Positions 33,856-44,228 of a stretch of DNA of 64,000 bases are shown in pieces. The notes beneath the pieces are model-generated. The model was given only the letters and a program-made list of their open reading frames with translations, searched no databases and was not told where the DNA came from. Origin of the DNA: Alisma plantago-aquatica (taxonomy: Eukaryota > Streptophyta > Magnoliopsida > Alismatales > Alismataceae); the NCBI GenBank assembly GCA_963693085.1, contig OY856412.1, positions 1,129,974,744 through 1,130,038,743 of the forward strand, written 5' to 3'. The translations under genes were made by a program, and so were the position numbers. The stretch's first letter is position 1; every line of letters starts with the position of its first letter.

Positions 33856-35040
33856 GACATGGAGTTTCACTCACTAAATCCTACGTAATTATTCTAGAAA
33901 GATCAAGTCTAAATAACAGTTTACTAAATAGAGGCTTAGATACTGCACCCTCATGGGATATAAATAATTGCATGGATCAAACCCCTCAGAACTGACCAGA
34001 CTCGGTGCCTAAGTTCCTTGTTTGTCTGATCAGACTCCATAACTACGTTCAACTTGTCTCAACACTATAGAAGATCATAACCCAATCGCCTCACTATCCC
34101 TAGTTGATACTTCAGGGGGATAACAAGATCATTCCAAAGTTCTAATCTGATTACAACAATCTGCACCATGATTGTAACATACGTGCAAAACAAGTGATCA
34201 AATAGCAAGGCAAGGAGATTAGCAGAACAATACTTTAGTTATCAATAGCCTTTTTGAGTTTAGATACATGCTAGAGTTAAATATGGGCTTTTAGGGCTAG
34301 TCCCCATGCCTCACCACAAACATCTACTCGCTCATGGTGAAAGAAAACATAAAAAAGATAAAAAGAATGATGGAGGGGGCCATGACGCCTAGTGCAGGAA
34401 AGCCATTCTCTCAATATTGGCCGCTACCTCCTTTCTCCTAACTAGGGTTTGCACACAGGTATGCCTTCCCTATTAGAGACCCTTAGAATGGATGACAAGG
34501 GCTTTCTCTTATAGATGCATTCCTTGTTGTCGAAACACTCATGTTAGATAGTTGTGGTCGAAGGCAGCTGATTGCATGGCCCATACTCAATCCACCAGTA
34601 GACTTGTGTGGGATACTCAATCTAGACCTCATATCAGGTTCTCTAGACAGACCAATGTGGCTAGAACTAGGGTAGGTTGGATGCAAAGAGCACACCGTCC
34701 ATATAGAAGAATTAGAGAGACTTCAGGTAGGGAGCAGTTCATGTCGGGCGATTAGTGATACTGATCACCTGACTAGGCGATTGGAAGGTGGACACTGGAT
34801 AGATTTTTGGGCCTTCCTTCCCTTGAGGTATGACATCTTGAGGGCTTGATTGTCCTTCTAAACAATGAAGTGTATATTTGGCTATTTCTTCATAATAAGT
34901 ATATAAAATGCATTAAAGTCTAGAAAAGGGAAGATAATTTTATTTAAGTAAATCTAAGGCTAAAATTAAGTAATAGAAACACAACAACACCCAAAAAAGA
35001 ACAAAAATGTATGCAAAGATGGGTATAAATATATTCGTCA
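33856..35040 (-). repeat. Athila/Tat-like 5' LTR, right part
   Basis: Resumes homology to 11990-12868 and then 22950-23265 without the Tekay-like insertion. At about 34698-34725 it shows the sequence equivalent to the empty Tekay target. It ends CGTCA at 35040 (minus-strand TGACGAATATATT). Confidence 0.85.
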
Positions 35041-35957
35041 AGTAGTATCTAGAAACACATCATTGCTACCCAAGTAATCGGAAAGTTGGAGAACAACTTC
35101 AACCTATAATCCGTGATCAGTGTTACCATGATCATATAGTTCCTTTGTCTTTGATATCCAGATTGAACTCGAGGCATGGAACCATCATCCTCTTCAACAT
35201 TCAATCCAAGTTCCTTGAACTAGAGTAGACTATCTGAGATGAATGTGATCTCACATAGCATATGTTGACTCACTTGAGTATGGACATATGTTTCTCAATC
35301 TCACATATCAAGTGGCTTGGATATCAACTCCAGTAGGAGAGACAAATCCCATCAACATCACATATAATCAATCCTCATGTGTCACTTTGTAGCTGAGTGT
35401 CACCTTTATGTCAACCCTTATTCAAGGTCACGTTGTATGATGTCAAAGTATAGTGAATGACATGTGATGAGTGTAGTTATAATAGGTCTAAGAACTACAA
35501 TCATCATTATCACTATGAGAGTTAATTCTTATTACCATTCAATAGTTTTATGCATCACTCTCATGATGGGTCTGTCTGATATACTATTCTATAACAAGTA
35601 TCTATGTGTTTGGTTTGATATCATATATCATGACTAATGAGATTTTGTCATCAACTAACACACATTCTAGTATTATGGTTTATTACTTTATATAAGCTTC
35701 CACAATAATAACTGACTATGGGCATAATCAAGAATGTATGTACTTTTATCATACATATGATCTCATTATTTAGGTCCTCAACCAAAATTCATATGTCATC
35801 GAGTAACATCATTCTTTAGACATCAATCATGCTATGTCGTTATTTCATAATTGAAAAAACATATAGAGGAATATTTCCTTCATTATTAGTCAAATTGTTT
35901 ACAAGACATGCCATTACAATCATCACATGATTTGCTCTTTGGGCATACATACCAATA
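35041..35957 (-). repeat. Copia LTR II, right part (U3)
   Basis: The first five bases (AGTAG) are the target duplication; from 35046 the sequence aligns with LTR I at about 1480-1615 (AATGGAAAGTTGGAGAACAAC-like). It continues about 770 bases past the point where LTR I is cut. It ends at ACCAATA (minus-strand TATTGGTATG, from the family's TGTTGG). No genes. Confidence 0.75.
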
Positions 35958-35995
35958 ATTCTCTCCTCCCACATGTGTTCGAGAGATTCATGCCT
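35958..35995 (-). other. Copia polypurine tract and pre-PPT remnant
   Basis: The minus strand reads GAATCTCTCG, then TGTGGGAGGAGAGAAT, directly before the LTR start at 35957. Plant copia elements of this group usually end in AAGTGGGAGAT before TGTTGG. It implies that this LTR also served as the 3' LTR of a further copia copy to the right, now gone beyond about 35995. Confidence 0.55.
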
Positions 35996-37680
35996 TCTTG
36001 GGGCACAATGAATTCTACCTCCGTTTCATTCATGATTTCTCGAAATTTGTGAAACCTCTCACAAACCTCCTTCAAAAAGATGTGGTTTTTACATTTGAAC
36101 AAGCTTGCCTCACAAGTTTCATCAGCCAAAAGTCACCTCTTACTACTGTCCCTATTATCTATGATCCACATCAGTCTCTTCCCTTTGAAGTCATGTGTAA
36201 CACCAACAATTATGCAGTTGGAGCCATCCTTGACCAAAGGGTTGACAAGAATTATCATGTCATCTATTATTCTTCAAGGACCCTTAATGATGATCAACAC
36301 AATTACACCACTACAAAAAAGACATTTTTGTGAGAGTTTATGCGTTCAACAAATTTTTCTCATACTTGGTAGGGTCCAAAGTAATTGTGTACACTGATCA
36401 TGTAGTCATCTGACATTTGATGTCCAAAAAGGAAACCAAACTTATATTTATTCGATGGGTATTGTTACTTCAAGAGTTCTCAAAATCTAAGACAAAAAGG
36501 GGTCTGAAAATGTCGTCACAGATCATCTCATCGCCTTAGTCGTCAGTCTGATGATGGCATCCCAATCAAGGATTCCTTACCCAATGACCAGTTGCTAAAA
36601 TTTGAATCACAATTCCCTTAGTTTGTTGATTACATGAATTATTTGGCATCTGACATCCTTCATCTAGAATATAAGGGACATGCAAAGACAAAGTTCTTCC
36701 ATGATGTGATGAATTTCTACTAGGATGACTCCTACCTCTTTAAATTATGTCTCGACGACATCTTTCAAAAAAGAAGGCCATTATATTCTTTCCCACCATC
36801 ATTCTTATCCCACTGGGGGCACATGATCTCTTAGATGTCTGCTCAAAAAGGTACTTCAATGTGGTTTCTAGTGGCCCGCCATGTTTAAGTATGCATGTGA
36901 ATTCATCCTTGCATGTGATCAGTGTCAAGATTTGGTGGTATTTCAAAGAGAGACCATATGCTAATGAAATTGTGGCATGAATGTGATATATTTGACATCT
37001 GAGGAGTAGATGATATGGTGCCCTTCCCCTCCTCATGTGTATTTGAATATATCCTTGTAAGCATATACTACGTATCTAAATGGGTGGAGACTATTACCAT
37101 GAAGACCTGTGATGCTAACCAATAATTAAACTCTTTCAGGACACCATCTTCCCTCATTTTGGAGTTCCTCACACCATCATATCTGGCAGTAGACTACACT
37201 TGATACCACAGAATTCAGCATCCATGTTGCATAAAAATGGAGTATGACATAAAGTTGCTTCTTTCTACCATCCCCAGACAAGCAGACAAGTCTAAGTCTC
37301 CAATCATAAAATTAAGTCTATTCTGGAGAAAACCGTGAACCGCACAAGGAAGGATTGGGCTTTGAAGCTTAACGATGCCTTGTGGGCATATCACACCACA
37401 AAAAAACACCTTTAGGGACTAAACCCTTATGACTCATATATGAGTAGCCTTTCCACTTACCAATGGAAATGGAACACAAAGCTATCTAGGCCATTTAAAA
37501 GTTCAACTTCGATTTATCAACTACAGGTGAACAACACACTCTCCAACTTCAAGAGATAGAAGAACTCTACATGACAATGTATGAGAGTGCCAAAATCCTC
37601 AAAGAACACACAAATATGTTGCATGATGGTCACTTGAGAAGGAAGGACTGTGACGTTCTTGGATTTTCTAAAACTTAATC
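35996..37680 (+). pseudogene. Athila RNase H and integrase fragment
   Basis: A plus-strand Athila pol 3' part. RT connection: FLGHNEFYLRFIHDFSK then PLTNLLQKD (35995-36090). RNase H: LPFEVMCNTNNYAVGAILDQ, in which the catalytic Asp of CDAS is Asn, and YYSSRTLNDDQHNY (36178-36310). Then comes the H-K-SENVVADHL region with stops (about 36500). Integrase follows: ISKRDHMLMK, GVDDMVPFPSS, YYVSKWVETITMKT at 36940-37120, then FYHPQTSRQ and [29 protein letters not shown] at about 37263-37400. Many stops. The left edge is an abrupt join to copia sequence. Confidence 0.9.
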
Positions 37681-37685
37681 TGATG

Positions 37686-38440
37686 TGTGACATCCAAATT
37701 GAAACCCTCACCTCAGTGTGAATCCCAATTTAAAACCCCACATTAGGCTAAGAAGAAGAAAATCAAGGGAGTCAGAAGGAAACAATCAGTAGCACTTGTA
37801 TATGAACAATAATAAAACCATACACACATGTTCACCATTCAACATATAATTACAACATGAATTGTTACAACATTTGGTATTACATATTGAATAGAAAACT
37901 TATACATATACATGTACTACCACTAAACAATAGGATCTTAAGACAACAGGCCCACCTGTACATCATCTCACCACACAACTCTCAACTATCCTGGAACTTC
38001 AAGAGCATAACCACAACCTAAACAAAAGATTACATGCCGTACACGTCAGCACAATATTCAAGAGTATTGTACTGAGTACGCCTACATGTCTTTTATATAC
38101 GTCTCATCATATCTTGGCAATAAGATAAAACTAATACTTGGTAGTAACAGAAGAATATAAGAAAAGTGTATACTTGCACAAAGATATTCATTAGCAAAAG
38201 AGAACACATATTTTAAGCACATTTCCATCATATATCTCGTGCGTCTTCCACCAAGTGGCTTTGACGTCTTTAGGCCTTATGATCTACCACCAAGTGGTTT
38301 GTGATCATTATACAAACATCATATGATCTACCACCAAGTGGTTTGTGATCATTATGCATGTGCTCTACCACCAAGTGGTTCATGAGCTATATTATAGACA
38401 TATTGAACAACAAACATATACATATACATGTACTATCACA
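37686..38440. repeat. LTR-like insertion within Athila fragment
   Basis: Separates the integrase end from the 3' ORF. It starts TGTGACATCC, like a gypsy LTR, and has no coding potential. The phrase TATACATATACATGTACTA occurs at about 37901-37920 and 38410-38430. Four CCACCAAGTGG motifs lie between. No clear target duplication was found, so the identity as a solo LTR is a guess. Confidence 0.4.
38248..38378. repeat. Four-unit hairpin-motif repeat
   Basis: CCACCAAGTGG at 38248-38258, 38287-38297, 38331-38341 and 38368-38378 (spacing 39, 44, 37). Each can form ACCAC/GTGGT with loop CAA where the flanks fit. The middle copies also share TTTGTGATCATTAT after the motif. Too irregular and too few for a CRISPR array. 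Confidence 0.75.
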
Positions 38441-39660
38441 AACAAAGTCACCCCTCCTATTGGGCTTGTAGGCCACTCTAACGGCCTTAGGGAACTATGT
38501 TGTTATAGACTCTCTTCTGGAGTAGATCCATATCCTCCCCTTCATCTACCAAGTTTGACCCATCTACCTATTAGAGCTCATGACTACCTTTCAGAGTCTC
38601 CAAAATTACTGGGGAAATCCTTCATGTTTATCTGCATTTTTTAGATCAATGAGGAGATCAGTGCTAGAGTGATCACCTCCCTCCTACAAGATGGAGAAGA
38701 CCCCTCTTGGATCTCATGATCTATGGAGAGCTACCACATCACTTTCCATTACAGGTATGACCCTGACAAGTTAAGGGAAGATCTCACTGGCCAACCCCCT
38801 TTTTGCCAACAAGGCCAAAGGCCTCTAACTTTCATAACCAGTTGGTCTTCTACCTACATAATGTCCTCATGTGCACCATCTTTAGTAGGTATGGTACCCA
38901 AGGTACAATCACTTTGAAAGGCCTTTATACCTTTTGGTGCCTCCTCTCTAATGTTCCCTTCAACTGGCGCAACAATATCCTTCAGCACATCCATATCCAT
39001 GCCAACAGAACCACCAACTCATCTTTCAATCTAGGCCACTTTGCAAGGCCATCGCCGAATTCTTGGGCTATACCCATATTCCTTTCACAATAGTTCAACA
39101 CAAGGAAACACAATGTTTGATTGACCTTATCTATCTTAGGTCAAGCCACATCATCCGCCAAGGCATTCAGGAGGGTACTTATACCCTCATTTCAAGGACC
39201 CACCATCAGTTGGATCTAACCCACCATGCCAAGTTTACAACATTTACACTCTTCTACAAGTTGTAGAACCTTCCTGCTCATATATATAGGTTCCTCCATG
39301 AGAATCCTATTATTGAGGGGTTTTTCTCAAGCCTCCAATCCATCTCTAAAGTGTCTCCCTAGAGGCCAATGATAATGAGATTGGCCCTCCTCGTCCTCCA
39401 CAATCATGTATTTCCAGGAGGTGCACTGATGATGTTGAAGGTCCTGAGGGACCTTATGGTTATCAGGAGATCTAGTAAGAACTGGACTAGATCATGCTTT
39501 CCTAGAAACTCATGGAGCATGAGAAAAAATGACAAGGCCACCAGATGAACCACCTTTATCTCATGCAACACTCCCAAGAGTAGTGTCATGTAGAGATTGG
39601 CCACTTTGCTCCCACCCACTCTTTCTATGAGTAGTACATGGATCCATCAAGCTTACCTTA
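38441..39660 (+). pseudogene. Athila 3' ORF (putative plant transposon protein)
   Basis: Frames at 38723-39093 and 39063-39266 carry the pattern of the ORF found after pol in Athila elements: FHNQLVFYLHNVLMCTIFSRYG, then the LxGLYTFWCLL strand, NWRNNILQHIHIHANR, and LGHFARPSPNSWAIP / LGYTHIPFT. A degraded coiled-coil-like tail runs to about 39650. Sometimes called env-like, but nothing here shows a signal peptide or fusion segment. Several stops. The function of the family is not established. Confidence 0.6.
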
Positions 39661-39782
39661 ACCCCCAATTTTGAGTATTTGGGGCAAGACTATTATGAGA
39701 GTGCTTCTTCCTCTTATCTCCCACCAATCAGTGGTCTTCTTCCCTCCCTCTCATACTTGAGATGTGAGATGAGAAAAATTTT

Positions 39783-39805
39783 AAGTTTGGGGTGGAGGTG
39801 GGTGG
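39783..39805 (+). other. Purine tract of Athila element (upstream PPT-like)
   Basis: AAGTTTGGGGTGGAGG followed by TGGGTGG, preceded by AAAAATTTT. The counterpart is at 24395-24460 on the minus strand in the nested Athila/Tat-like element. Confidence 0.65.
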
Positions 39806-40820
39806 TACGTTCTGTTCCCTCCCCCTTCTATCTTCCTTTTCTAGAATATATCTCTTTTTTGTTTTCTTACACTAGTTAATTACTTTTCTTTTGTTTAATT
39901 TCCTTTGTATGTGATGTGGCCCTTATCTAGGGCCAATATTGACACACTTGTTCTTTGTGTCCTCTTAGTTGAAGTGAATCCCTTGCAATTTTATCATAAC
40001 ACCATTTTGTTAAAAAAAGCATGTGTCATCTATTACCTCAATTAGCACTATTCTAAAAAAAGTTGACAAGCCTATAAAGGATAGACAGGAATCAAAACAA
40101 AATGTGTCTTTATGAGAACTGTTGAATTAACTTGAGAAGTTATGAATTTTTTCTTGTTTTAGAATGGTCTAAATTGATGTTATAATACTTCTTAGGCATT
40201 GAAATTATGAAAAATGAGAAAAATACAAGACAAGTATCCTCTACACTTCTTCCACCACCACCTTATATCGCCATCCTCTAAAAAAAGAAATGTTAAGAAT
40301 GTAAAATGTGTCAAACCCAAGTTTAGAGTGGCACACCCCCTTCTTCCCTCTCTATTATTTTTTCCATACCCCTTTGTAAATTCAATAGGGGCATATTATC
40401 AAGAAAATATGCCAAAGAGCACACCGAAAATACAGTCAATGTAAGTACAAGAAAGAAATAAAAGGCCTCAAGTCTAATAGAAGAGAGATTGCTTCCTTCC
40501 ATACCTCCTTTCACTCCACTTTTATGCCCAAAGGAATCTACAAAACCCCATCAAAGACTTGAACCCTGGTCTTGTGCAACTTTTCATTAGAATATAAGGG
40601 AGTACTAATAACGAAAAGGATGTGACATCTAATTCCTTGTAGGGTTTTGAAACAAAAGCAAGTTGTGAAGCAAAAGTGAAGAATGTTAGAAACTTGTGTT
40701 CTTGTGGTCCTAGGAAATCATGGTGCTTGGTCTTGTAAAGGTGGTGAGAACAATATAGTGTTATGTGACTAAGGTGAATAAGATGTTAGTATAATTTGGC
40801 GGGTGTCTATGATTTTGTGT
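39806..40820 (+). other. Athila 3' untranslated region
   Basis: About 1 kb without coding signal, laid out like 23281-24394 (reversed). It contains a CAAACCCAAGTTTAGAGTGG stretch at about 40313-40332, matching the second purine stretch of the other element. Open frames at 40214-40514 on both strands are unsupported. Confidence 0.4.
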
Positions 40821-42380
40821 TGGAACTAGCAACAATTCATCACCTTTTATTGCATTATTTAGGTCATTTAGTTATGCTTTTCTATAACTTTTCCTTTAAT
40901 TTTTTGACTTATTTGTAATTTCCTTGATTTATCTCCTTTTAATTGAATTCTCATTAATTTTGTCTTGTTTGTAGGTTTTATGCACTTTTTCATTCCTTTG
41001 ATCCAAGCCCAAGTTCAGTCCATTCTCTTATAGACACCTAGAGAATAAAAGGTCATTTTCAGCCCATTCAAAGCCCAAAAAGGCCCAGACTTGGAGACTT
41101 CCAAATCTCAACCTCCCTTCTCCCAATTGGTCAATATAAATCCAACAAATGCCCTTCCCATAACGCTGGTCGAGTGACCCGCTTCCTCTAGTTGTTCAAC
41201 TCATTGATATTTGAAACTCTAAGAAGACTCACTTCCATAGGTGTGTTGGATGGATTAGAGAAAATATTTGACATTGGCTAAGGGACTCATGTCTTCCAAC
41301 CACTCAACCTACTGCCCTAACCCATTCAAAAAGTAAATTAAAATGGTCAAAATTTGACCAAGAGACTTCTCCCTAAAGAAAAGAAGTAACATCAGTCGAG
41401 TGACTCACACCCCTGAGTGGATCAAATCAGACCTCAAGACTGGCAGCAACAGCTTCCACCAAGCCTTATCTCAAGGATTTCCTTCCCCTCCTTACCCCTA
41501 TAAAAGGAGGGGTGCTCCAAAGACAAAGGATCCAATTTTTCATACTCTAGCCCTATTCCACTTTCATTATGTTTGAGTGGTTCCCTCCTTGTCGGGACAT
41601 GGGGAGTATCCCCCTGATATCTATATCTTATCTTATCAAACAATAAACCCCTTTAAAGATATACAAGATATGTTCTATCTATTTAATAACATCAGATGTG
41701 ATCTGATCAGTCATGCTCCATAACAGTTATGATCCATGATGGTATAACCTTGGACATATGGACCACCACCTCAAACAAGACTCATGTGTTCCTCAAAGAG
41801 GACCATTCTAGGAATACATTCGACGATTTAACAAGGACCCTAAAAACACCAATGACCACGGGTTTAAGGAAAGTTTAATCCATGGGATCTGATTTCAAAG
41901 AGGACAAATCTCCATGGCCCTAATATGAAAATACATAAAAGGGGGGACTTTAAAAGTAGATAATTTAACTATGGAATTTGAGGTGGTGAAACCTGGACTT
42001 CCAACGATTCATAAAATTTGAATTAATATTAACCGGTTGATTCCTTATTTTCTTTTCTCTCTTCACTTTACATTATGTTGATAACTTAGTTTCAATTGAT
42101 GCAAATTACTTTTGTTCCTTTCAATTCTACATTTGAATTCAGCTCTTTTGATTTCACCAATATACTTTCTTGTTTTAGATTAATCATTCTCCACATCTTT
42201 GGTTAAGCATTGTTCATCACTTTCCTGATTTAAAATAATTCTCGACACACCATCTTTGAGGATCGATACCTTGACTACTACATCAATACATTTTTTACAA
42301 GTGGAATGATTAGCAATTTATGATTAAACTCTAGGGATAGTTTTCTCTCTAATGAATTTTGTGTGTTGGTGATGACACGT
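40821..42380 (+). repeat. Athila 3' LTR (limits approximate)
   Basis: TATAAAA at 41499-41505 in CCCTATAAAAGGAGGGG, and a typical LTR 3' end with GAGGATCGATACCTTGAC near 42258-42276 (families have a 'GATCGACCC..ACTT' block before the primer site). No primer site follows, as expected of a 3' LTR. A start near TGTTGGAACTAGC at about 40820 is a guess. No recognised coding sequence. Confidence 0.4.
41499..41505 (+). promoter_or_regulatory. TATA box, Athila LTR
   Basis: TATAAAA followed by GGAGGGGTGCTCC, a typical LTR R-region start. Confidence 0.5.
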
Positions 42381-42811
42381 CAATCTACATTCCATGAATA
42401 CCATAGAAATCATCATAAATGTTTATATTGAGACAAGATATTGATGAATGCATATTCATCTTAGTTTTAGTAGCCATTTTTGGCCCTGTTTAGCACTGAA
42501 AGCTCACATATACCCCCTGAATATGATCATATATTATTTTCCTCAGTTTTAGATGATCATTTAGAGTTTTGATCACGTCCATTCATCTCCATTGCAAAAT
42601 TAAGTATCACACTATGTGCACTAGTATAGGAGACGATAGTCCCTCTAAGCGACTAGCAATCCCAAGAAGCTTTTGATAATTTGGACCCTATTTTCGATGG
42701 GAAGTTCCTTCATCACAAAGCATCCTCATCAGTCAAAGGATTCATTGATGTAGGCTCATCAACCCATACCAATACCAACATCCCCTCGGGGGGTGTGTTT
42801 ATTCCATGATG

Positions 42812-42888
42812 CCGCGACTGTGGCCAAGAAGTATGTCACGACCGCGGCCAAGAAAACAATGTCGCGACCGTGGCTAAGATGTAGTGTC
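42812..42888. repeat. GC-rich ~26-bp minisatellite, three units
   Basis: Three units share CGCGACCGTGGCCAAGAA followed by a short variable spacer (42812, 42838, 42863 approximately). Related CACGACCGTGACAC and GCACGGTCGTGCCG pieces lie at 43014-43120, the latter palindromic. It lies in the U3 of the LTR. Confidence 0.75.
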
Positions 42889-43173
42889 GACCAACACTCA
42901 ACATTATTGGGCCCACATCAACATGATCGGGACGAGGCAGAGGCCAAGGTACCATGATCAGCACCCAACTGTGACCGTGACCATGACCCAGCCACCTCAA
43001 CCACAAAACTTTCCCACGACCGTGACACCCCAACTCAACAACGGCAGGAACCTTGATCGCAACAAAAGCCTCGACTGTGGTAAACACCTGACATGGTCAG
43101 GTGCACATCGGCACGGTCGTGCCGAGGAGTATCATCACCATGGAAACTAATTTGGTGCTCCCTAAATATGTAC

Positions 43174-43182
43174 CTATAAATA
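43174..43182 (+). promoter_or_regulatory. TATA box of Athila/Tat-type LTR
   Basis: CTATAAATA, with a mirror counterpart CTATAAATAG on the minus strand at 50885-50894. Confidence 0.55.
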
Positions 43183-44228
43183 GACAACCCCCTCCTTCAT
43201 TTGAGGAATCGCTTCCAGTCCATCCACGCCGACAGGATACCACTTAGTGTGCATCCAAGGAAGACGATCTCCTCTGCCAAAGACTACCTCTGTGGTATCC
43301 TTGTTACTCCTCCATCTTTACTCCATCTCTTAGGAGCAAGAGTACGAGAAGAGAAGGAAGAAGGAGAGAGAAGATCATCCTCATCTGCCTTGATGTTCTT
43401 CCCCTCCTCATCCAAATCTGCCCTGACATTGTGTAGAAAACCATCTCTCCACCAAGCCACAATCATCTTCTTCACTATGACCATGGAGGAATCTTACCTC
43501 TCTCTTGTTCTTTTTGTTTCTATCATGAGGAGTGAGTAGTCCATTTTGATGGGGTGTAGGGACTAGCCCAACTGCCGGTGCTTACATGTTCATCTTATAA
43601 CATTTCATGGCTTGTATATTACTTTCCATTCAGTTGTTAATCGTTTAATACATACTTTGTGGATTGATCACCTGCCTTACATGATCTATTATATTCCTTT
43701 ATTGCAATAACTTCAATACTTAGGATTTGAATATCGATTAACATGGCTGATACCCAGACAAGAACTTCCAAAGGGATATCTTCGGAGTAGTAAGTGTGTG
43801 ACTCATGGGTAACGAGACATTGAGCCCGTGGAGATTCTTACGCAAACTCTATTTCCTAATGGTTGATTTGATATTCCATTTGGATAGTTGTATCTTGCCT
43901 GGATTTGTTTTGGATGTGTTTCCATGTGTAGAGGTGGTGAAACCCGACTCCACCCCAGTGATTCCCATCATTAATCTAAACTCAGTTTTAATGTTTCTCT
44001 TTTACTTTCCTTGCAATTAGTTTCACTAAACCCAAACCAACTTTTTGTTCTTAAATATTAGTCTGGATTCAACTAGATACAACTAGTAAGGTTCTTAAAA
44101 ATGTTGTCCCTTTGGGATTCGATCCTTAACTATATTGTGATAAGACCCGTCCACTTGCGGGTGGTATTATTGCACAAGGTTTTGGTAAAAACTTAGGGAT
44201 TTCATCCCTAGGTCGATTTTCTAGTGCA

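Larger units (their letters stand above)
11692..35040 (-). mobile_element. Athila/Tat-like gypsy element hosting two nested insertions
   Basis: A minus-strand LTR retrotransposon bounded by two related LTRs of about 1.5 kb (the 3' LTR on the left, the 5' LTR on the right), each itself split by a later insertion. The plus-strand LTR limits are TGATAGGG at 11692 and TCATCA ending at 23265, and TGATGGGG at 28462 and CGTCA ending at 35040. A tRNA-Asp-type primer site (28437-28455) and a polypurine tract (23266-23280) sit at the correct inner edges. The flanking 5-mers are AGAAG and AGTAG, a target duplication with one mismatch. The interior of about 5.2 kb holds gag and protease; no RT, RNase H or integrase is recognisable. 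Sampled LTR identity is roughly 86% by eye over 117 bases, so this is an old insertion. Confidence 0.8.
42442..44228 (+). repeat. Athila/Tat-type LTR, plus orientation
   Basis: Starts TGATGAATGCATATTCATC, the family-typical start. CTATAAATA is at 43174-43182. A GGGTGTAGGGACTAGCCC block lies at about 43550-43568. It ends CTAGTGCA at 44228 after a GGGATTCGATCCTTAAC ... CCACTTGCGGGTGG segment. The 3' part matches the reverse complement of 49797-49930, and the two diverge just after GTGCA, which sets the end. It has no adjoining primer site or coding region, so it may be a solo LTR; no clear duplication found (GATAT left, GTAAA right). The open frame at 43201-43539 is within R and unsupported. 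Confidence 0.6.

Noticed and set aside
38248..38378. Possible CRISPR-like array
   Set aside because: Only four 11-base motifs with irregular 37-44 spacing, in plant retrotransposon DNA; no cas genes.
43201..43539. 112-codon plus frame
   Set aside because: Starts just after the LTR TATA, in the R region of a gypsy LTR; no recognised domain, and the inverted LTR copy does not keep it.
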